A stretch of 11,205 nt of DNA from Candidatus Adiutrix sp. (GCA_031285975.1 JAITVE010000251.1:1-11205), one strand, 5' to 3'; shown: positions 1 through 4,468, counted from the first letter of the stretch. The notes: generated by a model from the sequence alone, not told the origin. Numbers and translations: made by a program.

Positions 1-123
1 GACAACGTGAGCTTTCTGGTGACCATGATTATGCCCATCGCCATGGAAAAGGAACTGCGCTTCGCTATCCGCGAAGGCGGCCGCACCGTTGGCGCTGGCG
101 TTATCTCCGAGATCATCGAGTAA
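1..123 (+). CDS. tuf: Elongation factor Tu, C-terminal 40 residues (partial)
   Basis: The window opens inside this gene. The frame starting at base 1 reads 40 codons and stops at TAA 121-123. The peptide contains '[22 protein letters not shown]' followed by 'ISEIIE', which is the hallmark end of beta-barrel domain 3 of bacterial EF-Tu. EF-Tu is the cytosolic GTPase that delivers aminoacyl-tRNA to the ribosomal A site; domain 3 contacts the tRNA T-arm and EF-Ts. The GTPase domain lies upstream of the window, so nothing can be said about it. A terminator hairpin follows the stop codon directly, so tuf probably ends an upstream transcript (typically rpsL-rpsG-fusA-tuf, or a stand-alone second tuf copy). 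Identification is very secure. Confidence 0.97.
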   Translation, partial: DNVSFLVTMIMPIAMEKELRFAIREGGRTVGAGVISEIIE

Positions 124-134
124 TTTTCAACAAC

Positions 135-170
135 ACCGCGCCGGTCAATCCGGCTGGCGCGGTAATTTTT
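135..170 (+). terminator. Rho-independent terminator after tuf
   Basis: A perfect 8-bp stem (ACCGCGCC at 135-142 with GGCGCGGT at 156-163) encloses a 13-nt loop that can pair further. It is followed by AA and five T at 166-170. Position 12 bases after the tuf stop and the U-tract fit an intrinsic terminator. rpmG begins only 18 bases later with no visible promoter of its own, so some read-through, or a promoter I do not recognise, must supply rpmG. Confidence 0.8.
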
Positions 171-187
171 AGATAAGAGGCTGGTTT

Positions 188-340
188 ATGCCGCGCGATA
201 TCATCCAACTTCAGTGCACCGAATGTAAGCGGCGCAACTATTCCACCACCAAAAACAAAAGGCGCACCCCCAACCGCCTGGAGTTGAAAAAATACTGCCC
301 CTTCGACCAGAAGCACACCCTGCATCGGGAATCGAAGTAA
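188..340 (+). CDS. rpmG: 50S ribosomal protein bL33
   Basis: This 50-residue protein starts at ATG 188 with a Shine-Dalgarno-like AAGAGG at 175-180 (7-base spacing) and ends at TAA 338-340. The sequence '[20 protein letters not shown]' and the ending '[18 protein letters not shown]' are diagnostic of bacterial L33, a small basic protein of the large subunit near the E site. L33 of the zinc-ribbon type carries two CxxC pairs. Here Cys10, Cys13 and Cys37 are present, but the fourth ligand position is Asp40 (CPFD), so the site is CCC-D rather than CCCC. I recall a similar CPWD form in Desulfovibrio L33, so this is probably a lineage trait and not a defect. The neighbouring tRNA-Trp and secE give the classic rpmG-trnW-secE-nusG arrangement. 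Confidence 0.95.
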   Translation: MPRDIIQLQCTECKRRNYSTTKNKRRTPNRLELKKYCPFDQKHTLHRESK

Positions 341-352
341 GCCCAGGAATTC

Positions 353-428
353 AGGTTAGTAGCTCAATTGGTAGAGCACCGGTCTCCAAAACCGGGGGCT
401 GGGGGTTCGAGTCCCTCCTAGCCTGCCA
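353..428 (+). tRNA. trnW: tRNA-Trp (anticodon CCA)
   Basis: This is a 76-nt cloverleaf. The acceptor stem AGGTTAG pairs with CTAGCCT (7 bp, one G-U), the D-stem is GCTC/GAGC, the anticodon stem is CCGGT/ACCGG with loop CTCCAAA, and the T-arm has loop TTCGAGT. The discriminator is G and the terminal CCA is encoded in the DNA (426-428). The anticodon at 386-388 (tRNA positions 34-36) is CCA, which reads UGG for tryptophan. A trnW between rpmG and secE is a common bacterial arrangement. The tRNA lies 12 nt after rpmG and would be released from the transcript by RNase P and 3' processing. Confidence 0.97.
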
Positions 429-434
429 GAATTA

Positions 435-504
435 CAGGCGGCGATGAACTTCTCGCCGCTCCTGAGAAATAAAGCCGGAGCGGTAGCTAGCCGTTTCCGG
501 CTTT
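435..504 (+). other. Two hairpins between trnW and secE
   Basis: The first hairpin pairs CGGCGA 439-444 with TCGCCG 453-458 and can be extended by CAGG/CCTG. The second is a perfect 9-bp stem, AAAGCCGGA 471-479 with TCCGGCTTT 496-504, with a short inner CGG/CCG stem. Neither is followed by a U-run, so they are not good intrinsic terminators. They could mark RNA processing after the tRNA or protect the 5' end of the secE-nusG mRNA; that role is inferred. Confidence 0.5.
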
Positions 505-526
505 GCCCTCTATATAAAGTGGATAT

Positions 527-847
527 ATGAACGACAAAACTGCGACCATCATTCCCGGCGAAGAGGTTAAAACCACTCTTTCCAAGAGTGAACAGCGGAA
601 GAAAAACCGTCAGGATAACAAGGGCTCCAAAAAGTCCGATTCCTCCGGCGAGCCTTCCGTCGGGTTCTTTGCCCGCATTTTTAACTTTTTTGTCGAGGCC
701 AAGGAAGAATTGGCCAAAGTGGTTTGGCCGACCCGCAAGGAAACCGTGGACACCACCTGGCGTCTGTTGGTTCTGGTGGCCCTGGCCGGGCTCTACCTGG
801 GGCTGGTGGACAGCGTCCTGACCTGGCTTTTGGGATTCATTATCTAA
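527..847 (+). CDS. secE: Preprotein translocase subunit SecE
   Basis: This is a 106-residue inner-membrane protein that clamps SecY in the SecYEG protein-conducting channel. The family signature is clear around residues 45-75: 'FFVEAKEELAKVVWPTRKET', the conserved amphipathic cytoplasmic helix and hinge. A single hydrophobic membrane segment follows at about residues 79-106. This is the one-TM form found in most bacteria, not the three-TM form of E. coli. The first 45 residues are hydrophilic, charged and of low complexity, and probably poorly conserved. The start at ATG 527 has only a weak Shine-Dalgarno (AAGTGG 517-522, very short spacing). No other methionine precedes the SecE domain in this frame, so the N-terminus is the less certain part. 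It lies 27 bases upstream of nusG and is certainly co-transcribed with it. Confidence 0.95.
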   Translation: MNDKTATIIPGEEVKTTLSKSEQRKKNRQDNKGSKKSDSSGEPSVGFFARIFNFFVEAKEELAKVVWPTRKETVDTTWRLLVLVALAGLYLGLVDSVLTWLLGFII

Positions 848-874
848 CTGAGGCATAACGAGGAGGCGAGCGAA

Positions 875-1411
875 GTGGCGCAGCAATGGTATGTGGTTCA
901 CACTTTTTCGGGCTATGAAAACCGCGTCAAGCAGACTCTGGACGAGGCCATCAAAAAAAATAACCTGAGTGAGGTCATCACCCAGGTGGTTTTGCCGATG
1001 GAAAACGTGGTGGAGATGTCCAAAAGCGGAACCCGCCGCACTTCGTCCCGCAAATTTTTCCCCGGTTATCTCCTTGTCCGCATGGAGTTGACCGACCTGA
1101 GCTGGCACCTGGTCAAGGATACCCCCAAGGTCACCGGCTTTCTGGGCGATAAAAACGTGCCCACCCCCATCAGCGACGACGAGGCCGCCCGGGTGCTGAT
1201 TCAGATGGAAGAGGGCGTGAAAAAGCCGAAGCCCAAATTCCATTTCGATGAGGGCGACGAGGTCAAAGTCATCGAGGGCCCCTTCACCAACTTCACCGGC
1301 ACCGTCGAAGAAGTCAACGAGGACAAGGGCAAGCTCCGCGTCCTCATCAGCATCTTCGGCCGCGCCACCCCCGTAGAGTTGGAATTCGTCCAAGTCAACA
1401 AAGTCGGCTGA
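875..1411 (+). CDS. nusG: Transcription termination/antitermination factor NusG
   Basis: This 178-residue protein is close to the usual NusG length. It starts at GTG 875, placed by a strong AGGAGG at 861-866 with 8-base spacing, and the mature start '[19 protein letters not shown]' is typical. The N-terminal NGN domain (about residues 1-115, with '[13 protein letters not shown]' and '[12 protein letters not shown]') binds the RNA polymerase clamp and suppresses pausing. The C-terminal KOW domain (about 122-178, '[24 protein letters not shown]') contacts Rho or ribosomal protein S10, coupling transcription to termination or translation. It directly follows secE, the near-universal bacterial pairing. 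A hairpin starts one base after the stop codon and the next gene is 358 bases away behind its own promoter, so secE-nusG is probably the end of a transcription unit. Confidence 0.97.
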   Translation: MAQQWYVVHTFSGYENRVKQTLDEAIKKNNLSEVITQVVLPMENVVEMSKSGTRRTSSRKFFPGYLLVRMELTDLSWHLVKDTPKVTGFLGDKNVPTPISDDEAARVLIQMEEGVKKPKPKFHFDEGDEVKVIEGPFTNFTGTVEEVNEDKGKLRVLISIFGRATPVELEFVQVNKVG

Positions 1412-1452
1412 CCAGGGCGGAGCCCTGGACCCCCGGATGCTGGCGCATCCGG
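1412..1452 (+). repeat. Pair of palindromes after nusG (REP-like)
   Basis: Two perfect stem-loops lie back to back immediately after the nusG stop: CCAGGGC/GCCCTGG (1412-1418 and 1422-1428, loop GGA) and CCGGATGC/GCATCCGG (1433-1440 and 1445-1452, loop TGGC). They have no U-run of their own. Paired GC-rich palindromes abutting a stop codon resemble dispersed extragenic palindromic elements, but only one copy is visible here, so the repeat family is an inference. Confidence 0.5.
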
Positions 1453-1454
1453 TA

Positions 1455-1481
1455 CGCTTCGCCCCTCGGGCTGCGCTTTTT
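1455..1481 (+). terminator. Probable intrinsic terminator of secE-nusG
   Basis: GCCC 1461-1464 pairs with GGGC 1468-1471 around a CTC loop. An outer CGC/GCG (1455-1457 with 1473-1475) lies across a small internal loop. Five T follow at 1477-1481. The stem is imperfect, but together with the two palindromes just upstream it would make a credible termination region. Confidence 0.55.
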
Positions 1482-1572
1482 GCCGGTTTGGGAGGGCGGG
1501 GGTGACAAGTCGATTTTGAGGATTGAATGGCAGGATTTTAGGGGACTGGCATCCCCGGCGAGTTTTTTAAGC

Positions 1573-1599
1573 AGCGATAATGTCCTTGACATTATCGCT
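1573..1599. promoter_or_regulatory. Perfect 12-bp inverted repeat over the rplK promoter -35 (candidate operator)
   Basis: AGCGATAATGTC at 1573-1584 and its exact reverse complement GACATTATCGCT at 1588-1599 are separated by three bases (CTT). The downstream arm contains four bases of the -35 box TTGACA. A palindrome of this precision placed on a promoter core is what a dimeric repressor operator looks like. No U-run follows on either strand, so it is not a terminator. The protein that would bind is unknown. Confidence 0.6.
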
Positions 1600-1615
1600 T
1601 GGCTGTGTCTATAAT
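1586..1615 (+). promoter_or_regulatory. Sigma-70 promoter for rplK-rplA
   Basis: The perfect -35 hexamer TTGACA (1586-1591) and perfect -10 hexamer TATAAT (1610-1615) are separated by 18 bases, one more than optimal. The start site would be near 1622, giving a 5' leader of about 148 nt before rplK. The discriminator downstream of the -10 is AT-rich (ATACAA), unlike the GC-rich discriminators of stringently controlled E. coli ribosomal promoters. This is the strongest promoter in the window. Confidence 0.85.
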
Positions 1616-1628
1616 ATACAATTCTGTT

Positions 1629-1651
1629 CGTTCGAGGCTCTGCCTCGAACG
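1629..1651 (+). other. 5'-proximal hairpin of the rplK leader
   Basis: A perfect 10-bp stem, CGTTCGAGGC (1629-1638) with GCCTCGAACG (1642-1651), closes a TCT loop. It starts about 7 nt after the predicted start site. No U-run follows, so it is not a terminator. A hairpin at the very 5' end commonly protects mRNA from decay; that role is inferred. Confidence 0.6.
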
Positions 1652-1662
1652 GGCGGCTCGGT

Positions 1663-1753
1663 CTCCGGCTGTGTTGGCCGGAGCGAAATACCGCCGCGAC
1701 ACGGCGGGAGTAGGGCCTCCGGGCCTTACGATACCAGGGGTTCATCACCCCGG
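1663..1753 (+). promoter_or_regulatory. Structured rplK leader with a candidate L1-binding site
   Basis: Four consecutive hairpins are visible: CTCCGGC/GCCGGAG (1663-1669, 1677-1683); CCGCC/GGCGG (1691-1695, 1703-1707); an 8-bp stem 1710-1717/1722-1729 with a TCCG tetraloop; and CC-A-GGGGT/ACCCC-GG (1734-1753). The second is the notable one. Its flanks read GAAATACCGCC (1685-1695) and GGCGGGAG (1703-1710). These match the two strands of the L1-stalk site in 23S rRNA (GAAAUACCACC and GGUGGGAG in E. coli, from memory). L1 is known to repress L11-L1 translation by binding such an rRNA mimic in the leader. The Shine-Dalgarno CAGGAG (1758-1763) lies just after the last hairpin. Confidence 0.7.
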
Positions 1754-1769
1754 AATTCAGGAGAACACA

Positions 1770-2195
1770 ATGGCCAAAAAAGTTGTCGGCCAGGTCAAGT
1801 TGCAGATTCCAGGTAATCAGGCCACCCCTTCCCCCCCGGTGGGCCCGGCTCTGGGCCAGCACGGGGTTAACATCGTCGAGTTCTGCAAGGCGTTCAACGC
1901 CCGCACCCAGAAGCAGCCCGGCACCATCACCCCGGTGGTCATCACCATATATTCCGACCGCTCCTTTACCTTTATCCTCAAAACGCCTCCGGCGGCGGTG
2001 CTCTTGAAGCAGGTCATGACCCTGCCTAAGGGCTCGGCCACTCCGGGGCGCACCAAGGTGGGGCAGGTCACCCAGGCTCAGTTGGAAGAAATCGCCAAGC
2101 TGAAGATGGAAGACTTGAACGCCAACGACATGGAAGCGGCCAAGAAAATCATCGCCGGCACCGCCCGCAGCATGGGCCTGGATATCCTGCGGTAA
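1770..2195 (+). CDS. rplK: 50S ribosomal protein uL11
   Basis: This 141-residue protein has the standard L11 length. The start is ATG 1770, with Shine-Dalgarno CAGGAG at 1758-1763 and the typical opening '[15 protein letters not shown]'. The frame stays open upstream to about 1599, but that stretch is the leader and is not homologous to L11. The N-terminal domain (1-70) contains the proline-rich '[17 protein letters not shown]', the thiostrepton-binding and elongation-factor-facing part. The C-terminal domain (about 75-141, '[14 protein letters not shown]' and '[16 protein letters not shown]') binds the GTPase-associated centre of 23S rRNA. L11 also gates RelA activation in the stringent response. 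It heads the rplK-rplA unit behind its own promoter. Confidence 0.98.
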   Translation: MAKKVVGQVKLQIPGNQATPSPPVGPALGQHGVNIVEFCKAFNARTQKQPGTITPVVITIYSDRSFTFILKTPPAAVLLKQVMTLPKGSATPGRTKVGQVTQAQLEEIAKLKMEDLNANDMEAAKKIIAGTARSMGLDILR

Positions 2196-2212
2196 TTGCA
2201 GAGCTTTTGGCG

Positions 2213-2252
2213 CTCCGCTTGAGCGGAGGCCCGGGCGGCATCGGGGAGCCCG
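2213..2252 (+). other. Two intercistronic hairpins between rplK and rplA
   Basis: CTCCGC 2213-2218 pairs with GCGGAG 2223-2228 (loop TTGA), followed by CGGGC 2232-2236 with GCCCG 2248-2252. There is no U-run. They sit in the 84-base gap before the rplA Shine-Dalgarno and may affect translational coupling or mRNA stability; no specific function can be assigned. Confidence 0.45.
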
Positions 2253-2279
2253 TCAACCCTAAACCCGTGGGAGACAACA

Positions 2280-2990
2280 ATGACTGGAAAAAAACATCTT
2301 GAGGCCAAAAATAAAATCGACCGCCTCAATCGCTATACTTTCGTTGAAGCCGCTCAGCTCGTGCTGGATGCGGCCCATGTGAAATTCGACGAATCCGTGG
2401 ACATCGCCGTGAAGCTCGGCGTTGACCCCCGCCATGCCGACCAGATGGTGCGCGGCACCTGCGCCCTGCCCCACGGCACCGGCAACGTGGTTCGCGTGGT
2501 GGTTTTCGCCAAGGGCGAAAAGGAAAAAGAAGCTCTGGACGCGGGCGCTGATGTGGCGGGCGGCGACGAGTTGGTGGAGCGCGTTCAGGGCGGTTTTTTG
2601 GATTTCGACAAGGCCGTGGCCACCCCCGACATGATGGTCGGCGTGGGCAAGCTCGGTAAAATCCTCGGCCCCCGCGGCCTGATGCCCAACGCCAAGCTGG
2701 GCACCGTCACCTTTGACGTGGCCACGGCCGTCAAGGAACTGAAGGCCGGTAAAATCGACTTCCGCGTGGAAAAAAGCGGCATCGTGCACGCCCCCATGGG
2801 CAAGGTCTCCTTCGGCTCTGAAAAGCTGCTGCAGAACATCGCCGCCTTCTTTGATGTGATTCAGCGCCTGAAACCGGCCACGGCCAAGGGCAGCTACATC
2901 AAAACCATCAGCCTTTCTTCGACCATGGGCCCCGGCGTGAAAATCGACCCGGCCCTGGTGAAAGACCTGAAGGAACTGGCCGCCGCCTGA
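2280..2990 (+). CDS. rplA: 50S ribosomal protein uL1
   Basis: This 236-residue protein is of usual bacterial L1 length. It starts at ATG 2280 with GGGAG at 2269-2273 (6-base spacing). It forms the mobile L1 stalk that helps eject deacylated tRNA from the E site, and is the translational repressor of its own operon. Family signatures are '[13 protein letters not shown]' (about residues 57-69), '[23 protein letters not shown]' (about 120-143) and '[22 protein letters not shown]'. The two-domain fold is domain I, from the N- and C-terminal parts, which carries most RNA contacts, and inserted domain II. Co-transcription with rplK and the 23S-like site in the rplK leader suggest the classical feedback loop in which free L1 blocks L11-L1 translation. 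Confidence 0.98.
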   Translation: MTGKKHLEAKNKIDRLNRYTFVEAAQLVLDAAHVKFDESVDIAVKLGVDPRHADQMVRGTCALPHGTGNVVRVVVFAKGEKEKEALDAGADVAGGDELVERVQGGFLDFDKAVATPDMMVGVGKLGKILGPRGLMPNAKLGTVTFDVATAVKELKAGKIDFRVEKSGIVHAPMGKVSFGSEKLLQNIAAFFDVIQRLKPATAKGSYIKTISLSSTMGPGVKIDPALVKDLKELAAA

Positions 2991-2994
2991 GGCG

Positions 2995-3034
2995 ACCGCT
3001 GACTTTTTGAATGACGGCGGTTTTCCGAGCCGCC
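2995..3034 (+). other. Alternative hairpins after rplA
   Basis: GGCGG at 3016-3020 can pair with CCGCC at 3030-3034 across a TTTTCCGAG loop. Alternatively, the overlapping GCGGT 3017-3021 can pair with ACCGC 2995-2999 and would then be followed by TTT. The two pairings exclude each other. Neither is a convincing terminator; at most a weak attenuator or processing site between rplA and rplJ. Confidence 0.3.
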
Positions 3035-3049
3035 TGCGCACAGTATAAA
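3021..3049 (+). promoter_or_regulatory. Weak promoter candidate for rplJ-rplL
   Basis: A -10-like TATAAA at 3044-3049 lies 17 bases after TTTTCC (3021-3026), which matches only three of six -35 positions. E. coli has a promoter (PL10) in the same gap, which makes the position reasonable. The sequence alone is not enough to be confident. Confidence 0.3.
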
Positions 3050-3052
3050 AAT

Positions 3053-3115
3053 CGGGCCAAAGACAACCGGTTCCCCTCGCGGGGATAAATGGCGCACGCC
3101 GCCGGTCGAGGTCGG
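3053..3115 (+). ncRNA. Ribosomal protein L10 leader (cis-regulatory RNA)
   Basis: The segment contains the recognisable core of the L10 leader: AAAGACAACCGG (3059-3070) on one side and GCCGGTCGAGGT (3101-3112) on the other. The core helix is ACCGG 3066-3070 with CCGGT 3102-3106. Above it are a CCCC/GGGG hairpin (3073-3084) and a loop containing GATAAATGGC. The GGCC/GGTC flanks (3055-3058, 3110-3113) can form the basal stem, leaving the unpaired AAAGACA that gives the kink-turn in this family. The L10-(L7/L12) complex is known to bind this element and repress rplJ-rplL translation. It sits 84 nt before rplJ, as expected. Confidence 0.8.
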
Positions 3116-3135
3116 GGACACATCGTGATCCACCG

Positions 3136-3190
3136 TTTCTTAAGGCCCAAACCCCGGCGATACCTTGCCGGAGAGCCTTAAGAAAGGAGG
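3136..3190 (+). promoter_or_regulatory. Long hairpin abutting the rplJ ribosome-binding site
   Basis: A perfect 11-bp stem, TTTCTTAAGGC (3136-3146) with GCCTTAAGAAA (3175-3185), encloses an inner hairpin CCGGC/GCCGG (3154-3158, 3167-3171). The Shine-Dalgarno AAGGAGG (3184-3190) overlaps the base of the 3' arm by two A residues, with its GGAGG core directly 3' of the helix and 8 bases before ATG 3199. No U-run follows, so this is a translational rather than a termination element. It is the likely switch acted on by the upstream L10 leader (inferred). Confidence 0.65.
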
Positions 3191-3198
3191 AAAAGACT

Positions 3199-3720
3199 AT
3201 GGAACGCAACAAAAAAGAACAGGTCGTCGCCGAGTTGAGCCAGCGCTTCCGGGAGTCCCAGTCGGTTCTGGTAACCGACTTCAAGGGCATCCCCATGGAT
3301 CAGCTGAGCGACCTGCGGGCCAAACTGCGGGCCGTGGGCTGCGATTACCAGGTGGCCAAAAACACCCTGGTGAAGCTGGCGGCCAAGGATACGTCCGTGG
3401 CTCTGCTGGACGGCCTGATGGTCGGCAACAACGCCCTGGGCTTCACCACCGGCGACCCGGCGGCTCTGGCCAAGGCCTTCAGCGACTTTGCCAAGACCAA
3501 CGACAAGTTCGTCATCAAAGGCGGCGTGTTGGGGGACAAGGTGCTGAACCCGGCCCAGATAAAAGCTCTGGCCGCGCTCCCCAGCCGCGAGGTCATGCTG
3601 GCCACCCTGCTGGGCACCTTGAACGCCGTGCCCACCAACTTCGTTCGGGTTCTGGCGGCTGTGCCCCAGAAACTGGTCTACTGCCTGGCCGCGATCCGCG
3701 ACCAAAAAGAAGCCGCCTGA
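3199..3720 (+). CDS. rplJ: 50S ribosomal protein uL10
   Basis: This 173-residue protein is typical of L10 in length. It starts at ATG 3199 after a strong AAGGAGG. L10 is the base of the flexible GTPase stalk: its N-terminal domain (about residues 1-130) binds 23S rRNA next to L11, and its C-terminal helix carries L7/L12 dimers. Matching features are the opening 'MERNKKEQVVAELSQRF', 'SVLVTDFKGIPMDQLSDLR', 'YQVAKNTLVKLA' and 'LPSREVMLATLLGTLNAVP', followed by the helical tail ending 'QKLVYCLAAIRDQKEAA'. L10 together with L7/L12 represses its own translation through the leader upstream. A terminator-like hairpin begins at the base after the stop codon. Confidence 0.97.
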   Translation: MERNKKEQVVAELSQRFRESQSVLVTDFKGIPMDQLSDLRAKLRAVGCDYQVAKNTLVKLAAKDTSVALLDGLMVGNNALGFTTGDPAALAKAFSDFAKTNDKFVIKGGVLGDKVLNPAQIKALAALPSREVMLATLLGTLNAVPTNFVRVLAAVPQKLVYCLAAIRDQKEAA

Positions 3721-3721
3721 G

Positions 3722-3738
3722 GCCCCGAAGGGGCTTTT
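3722..3738 (+). terminator. Small terminator-like hairpin between rplJ and rplL
   Basis: GCCCC (3722-3726) and GGGGC (3730-3734) form a perfect 5-bp GC stem with a GAA loop, followed by four T (3735-3738). It is short but complete, and starts two bases after the rplJ stop. With such a short stem and U-run it would act as a partial terminator or a 3'-end stabiliser rather than a full stop, since rplL needs transcription. Confidence 0.5.
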
Positions 3739-3811
3739 ACTCCGGCGGGGCGGCGGCGATGTCCGCAGGGTTCGGCCGGGTAGAGGCAGGTTTCTAACCG
3801 TAACATTATCA

Positions 3812-3858
3812 GCCGGATCCCGGCAGTGAAAATTTTCTGGGCAAACTGCCCGAAAGGA
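3812..3858 (+). other. rplL leader hairpins and Shine-Dalgarno
   Basis: Two small perfect hairpins, GCCGG-ATC-CCGGC (3812-3824, loop 3817-3819) and GGGCA-AAC-TGCCC (3839-3851), precede the rplL ribosome-binding site AAAGGA (3853-3858; 9-base spacing). The second hairpin ends one base before the Shine-Dalgarno region. No clear promoter is seen in this 147-base gap. Confidence 0.45.
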
Positions 3859-3867
3859 TATTGAACA

Positions 3868-4248
3868 ATGAGCGTTTCCAAAGCCGATGTTATTGAATTT
3901 TTGAAGAATATGACCGTGATTGAACTCAGCGAACTCATCAAAGAGCTCGAAGAGACCTTTGGCGTTTCCGCCGCCGCCCCCGTGGCCGCTGTGGCCGTGG
4001 CCGCCGCTGGTGAAGCCGCCCCCGCCGCCGAAGAGCAGACCGAGTTCACCGTGGTGCTGGCCGACGCCGGCGCGCAGAAGATCAACGTCATTAAAGAAGT
4101 CCGCGCCATCACCGGCCTGGGCCTGAAAGAGGCCAAAGACCTGGTGGAAGGCGCTCCCCAGAACGTCAAAGAAGGCGTTTCCAAAGAAGACGCCGAGAAG
4201 TTCAAGAAGCAGCTTGAAGGCGCCGGCGCTAAGGTTGAACTGAAGTAG
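3868..4248 (+). CDS. rplL: 50S ribosomal protein bL12 (L7/L12)
   Basis: This acidic, alanine-rich 126-residue protein has the normal L7/L12 length. The N-terminal dimerisation domain (about residues 1-33, '[20 protein letters not shown]') binds L10. An Ala/Pro/Val hinge follows at about 34-55. The C-terminal domain (about 58-126) contains '[20 protein letters not shown]' and '[16 protein letters not shown]', the helix that recruits EF-Tu, EF-G and IF2. It is present in four to six copies per ribosome, so it needs more expression than rplJ. Its own Shine-Dalgarno, the rplJ-rplL hairpin upstream and the strong hairpin downstream all bear on that ratio. Start at ATG 3868 with AAAGGA at 3853-3858. 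Confidence 0.98.
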   Translation: MSVSKADVIEFLKNMTVIELSELIKELEETFGVSAAAPVAAVAVAAAGEAAPAAEEQTEFTVVLADAGAQKINVIKEVRAITGLGLKEAKDLVEGAPQNVKEGVSKEDAEKFKKQLEGAGAKVELK

Positions 4249-4262
4249 TCCTGTGCCTCACC

Positions 4263-4288
4263 GCGCCCGGCGGCTCGCCGCCGGGCGC
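4263..4288 (+). terminator. Strong GC hairpin after rplL (attenuator or processing site)
   Basis: GCGCCCGGCGG (4263-4273) and CCGCCGGGCGC (4278-4288) form a perfect 11-bp stem with a CTCG loop, 14 bases after the rplL stop. The U-run is poor (ACCCCTTTG), so full termination is unlikely. In E. coli the rplL-rpoB gap holds an attenuator that lets only part of transcription into rpoBC, and an RNase III site. This hairpin occupies the same place, so a similar role is inferred. Confidence 0.6.
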
Positions 4289-4396
4289 ACCCCTTTGCCC
4301 TTCAAATTTCCTCGCCTTTGCGGCGCTAGACGTTTTCCCCGTACCAGTGGCGGACGGGCAGGGCGGCCAAGATAAACCGCAGGGCTTCGCAACTTG

Positions 4397-4433
4397 CCCC
4401 GGCCCGATTGGTGGTCTCTCAAACCGGGGTTTT
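4397..4433 (+). terminator. Weak terminator candidate before the rpoB promoter
   Basis: CCCCGG (4397-4402) and CCGGGG (4424-4429) can form a 6-bp stem across a 21-nt loop, followed by TTTT (4430-4433). The long loop makes it a mediocre terminator. It lies directly before the promoter candidate at 4440. Confidence 0.35.
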
Positions 4434-4439
4434 ACCGAG

Positions 4440-4468
4440 TTGAACAAAAGCACACATTGAATTATACG
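4440..4468 (+). promoter_or_regulatory. Promoter candidate for rpoB-rpoC
   Basis: TTGAAC (4440-4445) and TATACG (4463-4468) each match four of six consensus positions and are exactly 17 bases apart. An A6T5 tract (4480-4490), which bends DNA, follows. The start site near 4475 would give a leader of about 210 nt. The rest of the 438-base rplL-rpoB gap holds small hairpins, for example GGGGA/TCCCC at 4613-4626 and GGCATGG with CCATTGCC (4497-4516, one bulged T), and no gene. Confidence 0.5.

Noticed and set aside
356..1393. 345-codon minus-strand open frame across trnW, secE and nusG
   Set aside because: It runs through a tRNA gene and two certain genes on the other strand, has no recognisable domain, and begins in the tail of nusG.
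1541..1568. Terminator-like GGGGA/TCCCC hairpin followed by TTTTTT just before the rplK promoter
   Set aside because: Six unpaired bases (GGCGAG) separate the 5-bp stem from the T-run, too far for a normal intrinsic terminator; kept only as a remark.
1573..1599. Reading the rplK promoter palindrome as a Fur box
   Set aside because: The GATAAT and ATTATC half-sites are separated by nine bases, not the seven of the classical 19-bp Fur box, and the intervening bases do not match.
1599..1769. Upstream extension of the rplK frame to 1599
   Set aside because: The extension covers the -10 box, predicted start site and leader hairpins. L11 homology begins exactly at ATG 1770 with a good Shine-Dalgarno.
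1395..1862. 155-codon minus-strand frame across the nusG-rplK gap
   Set aside because: It reads through palindromes, the promoter and the start of rplK, and has no recognisable family. I saw no minus-strand ribosome-binding site or promoter supporting it.
3165..3797. 210-codon + strand frame overlapping rplJ
   Set aside because: It is rich in Gly/Arg/Gln/Pro, typical of a shifted frame in GC-rich coding DNA, and is wholly accounted for by rplJ in the correct frame.
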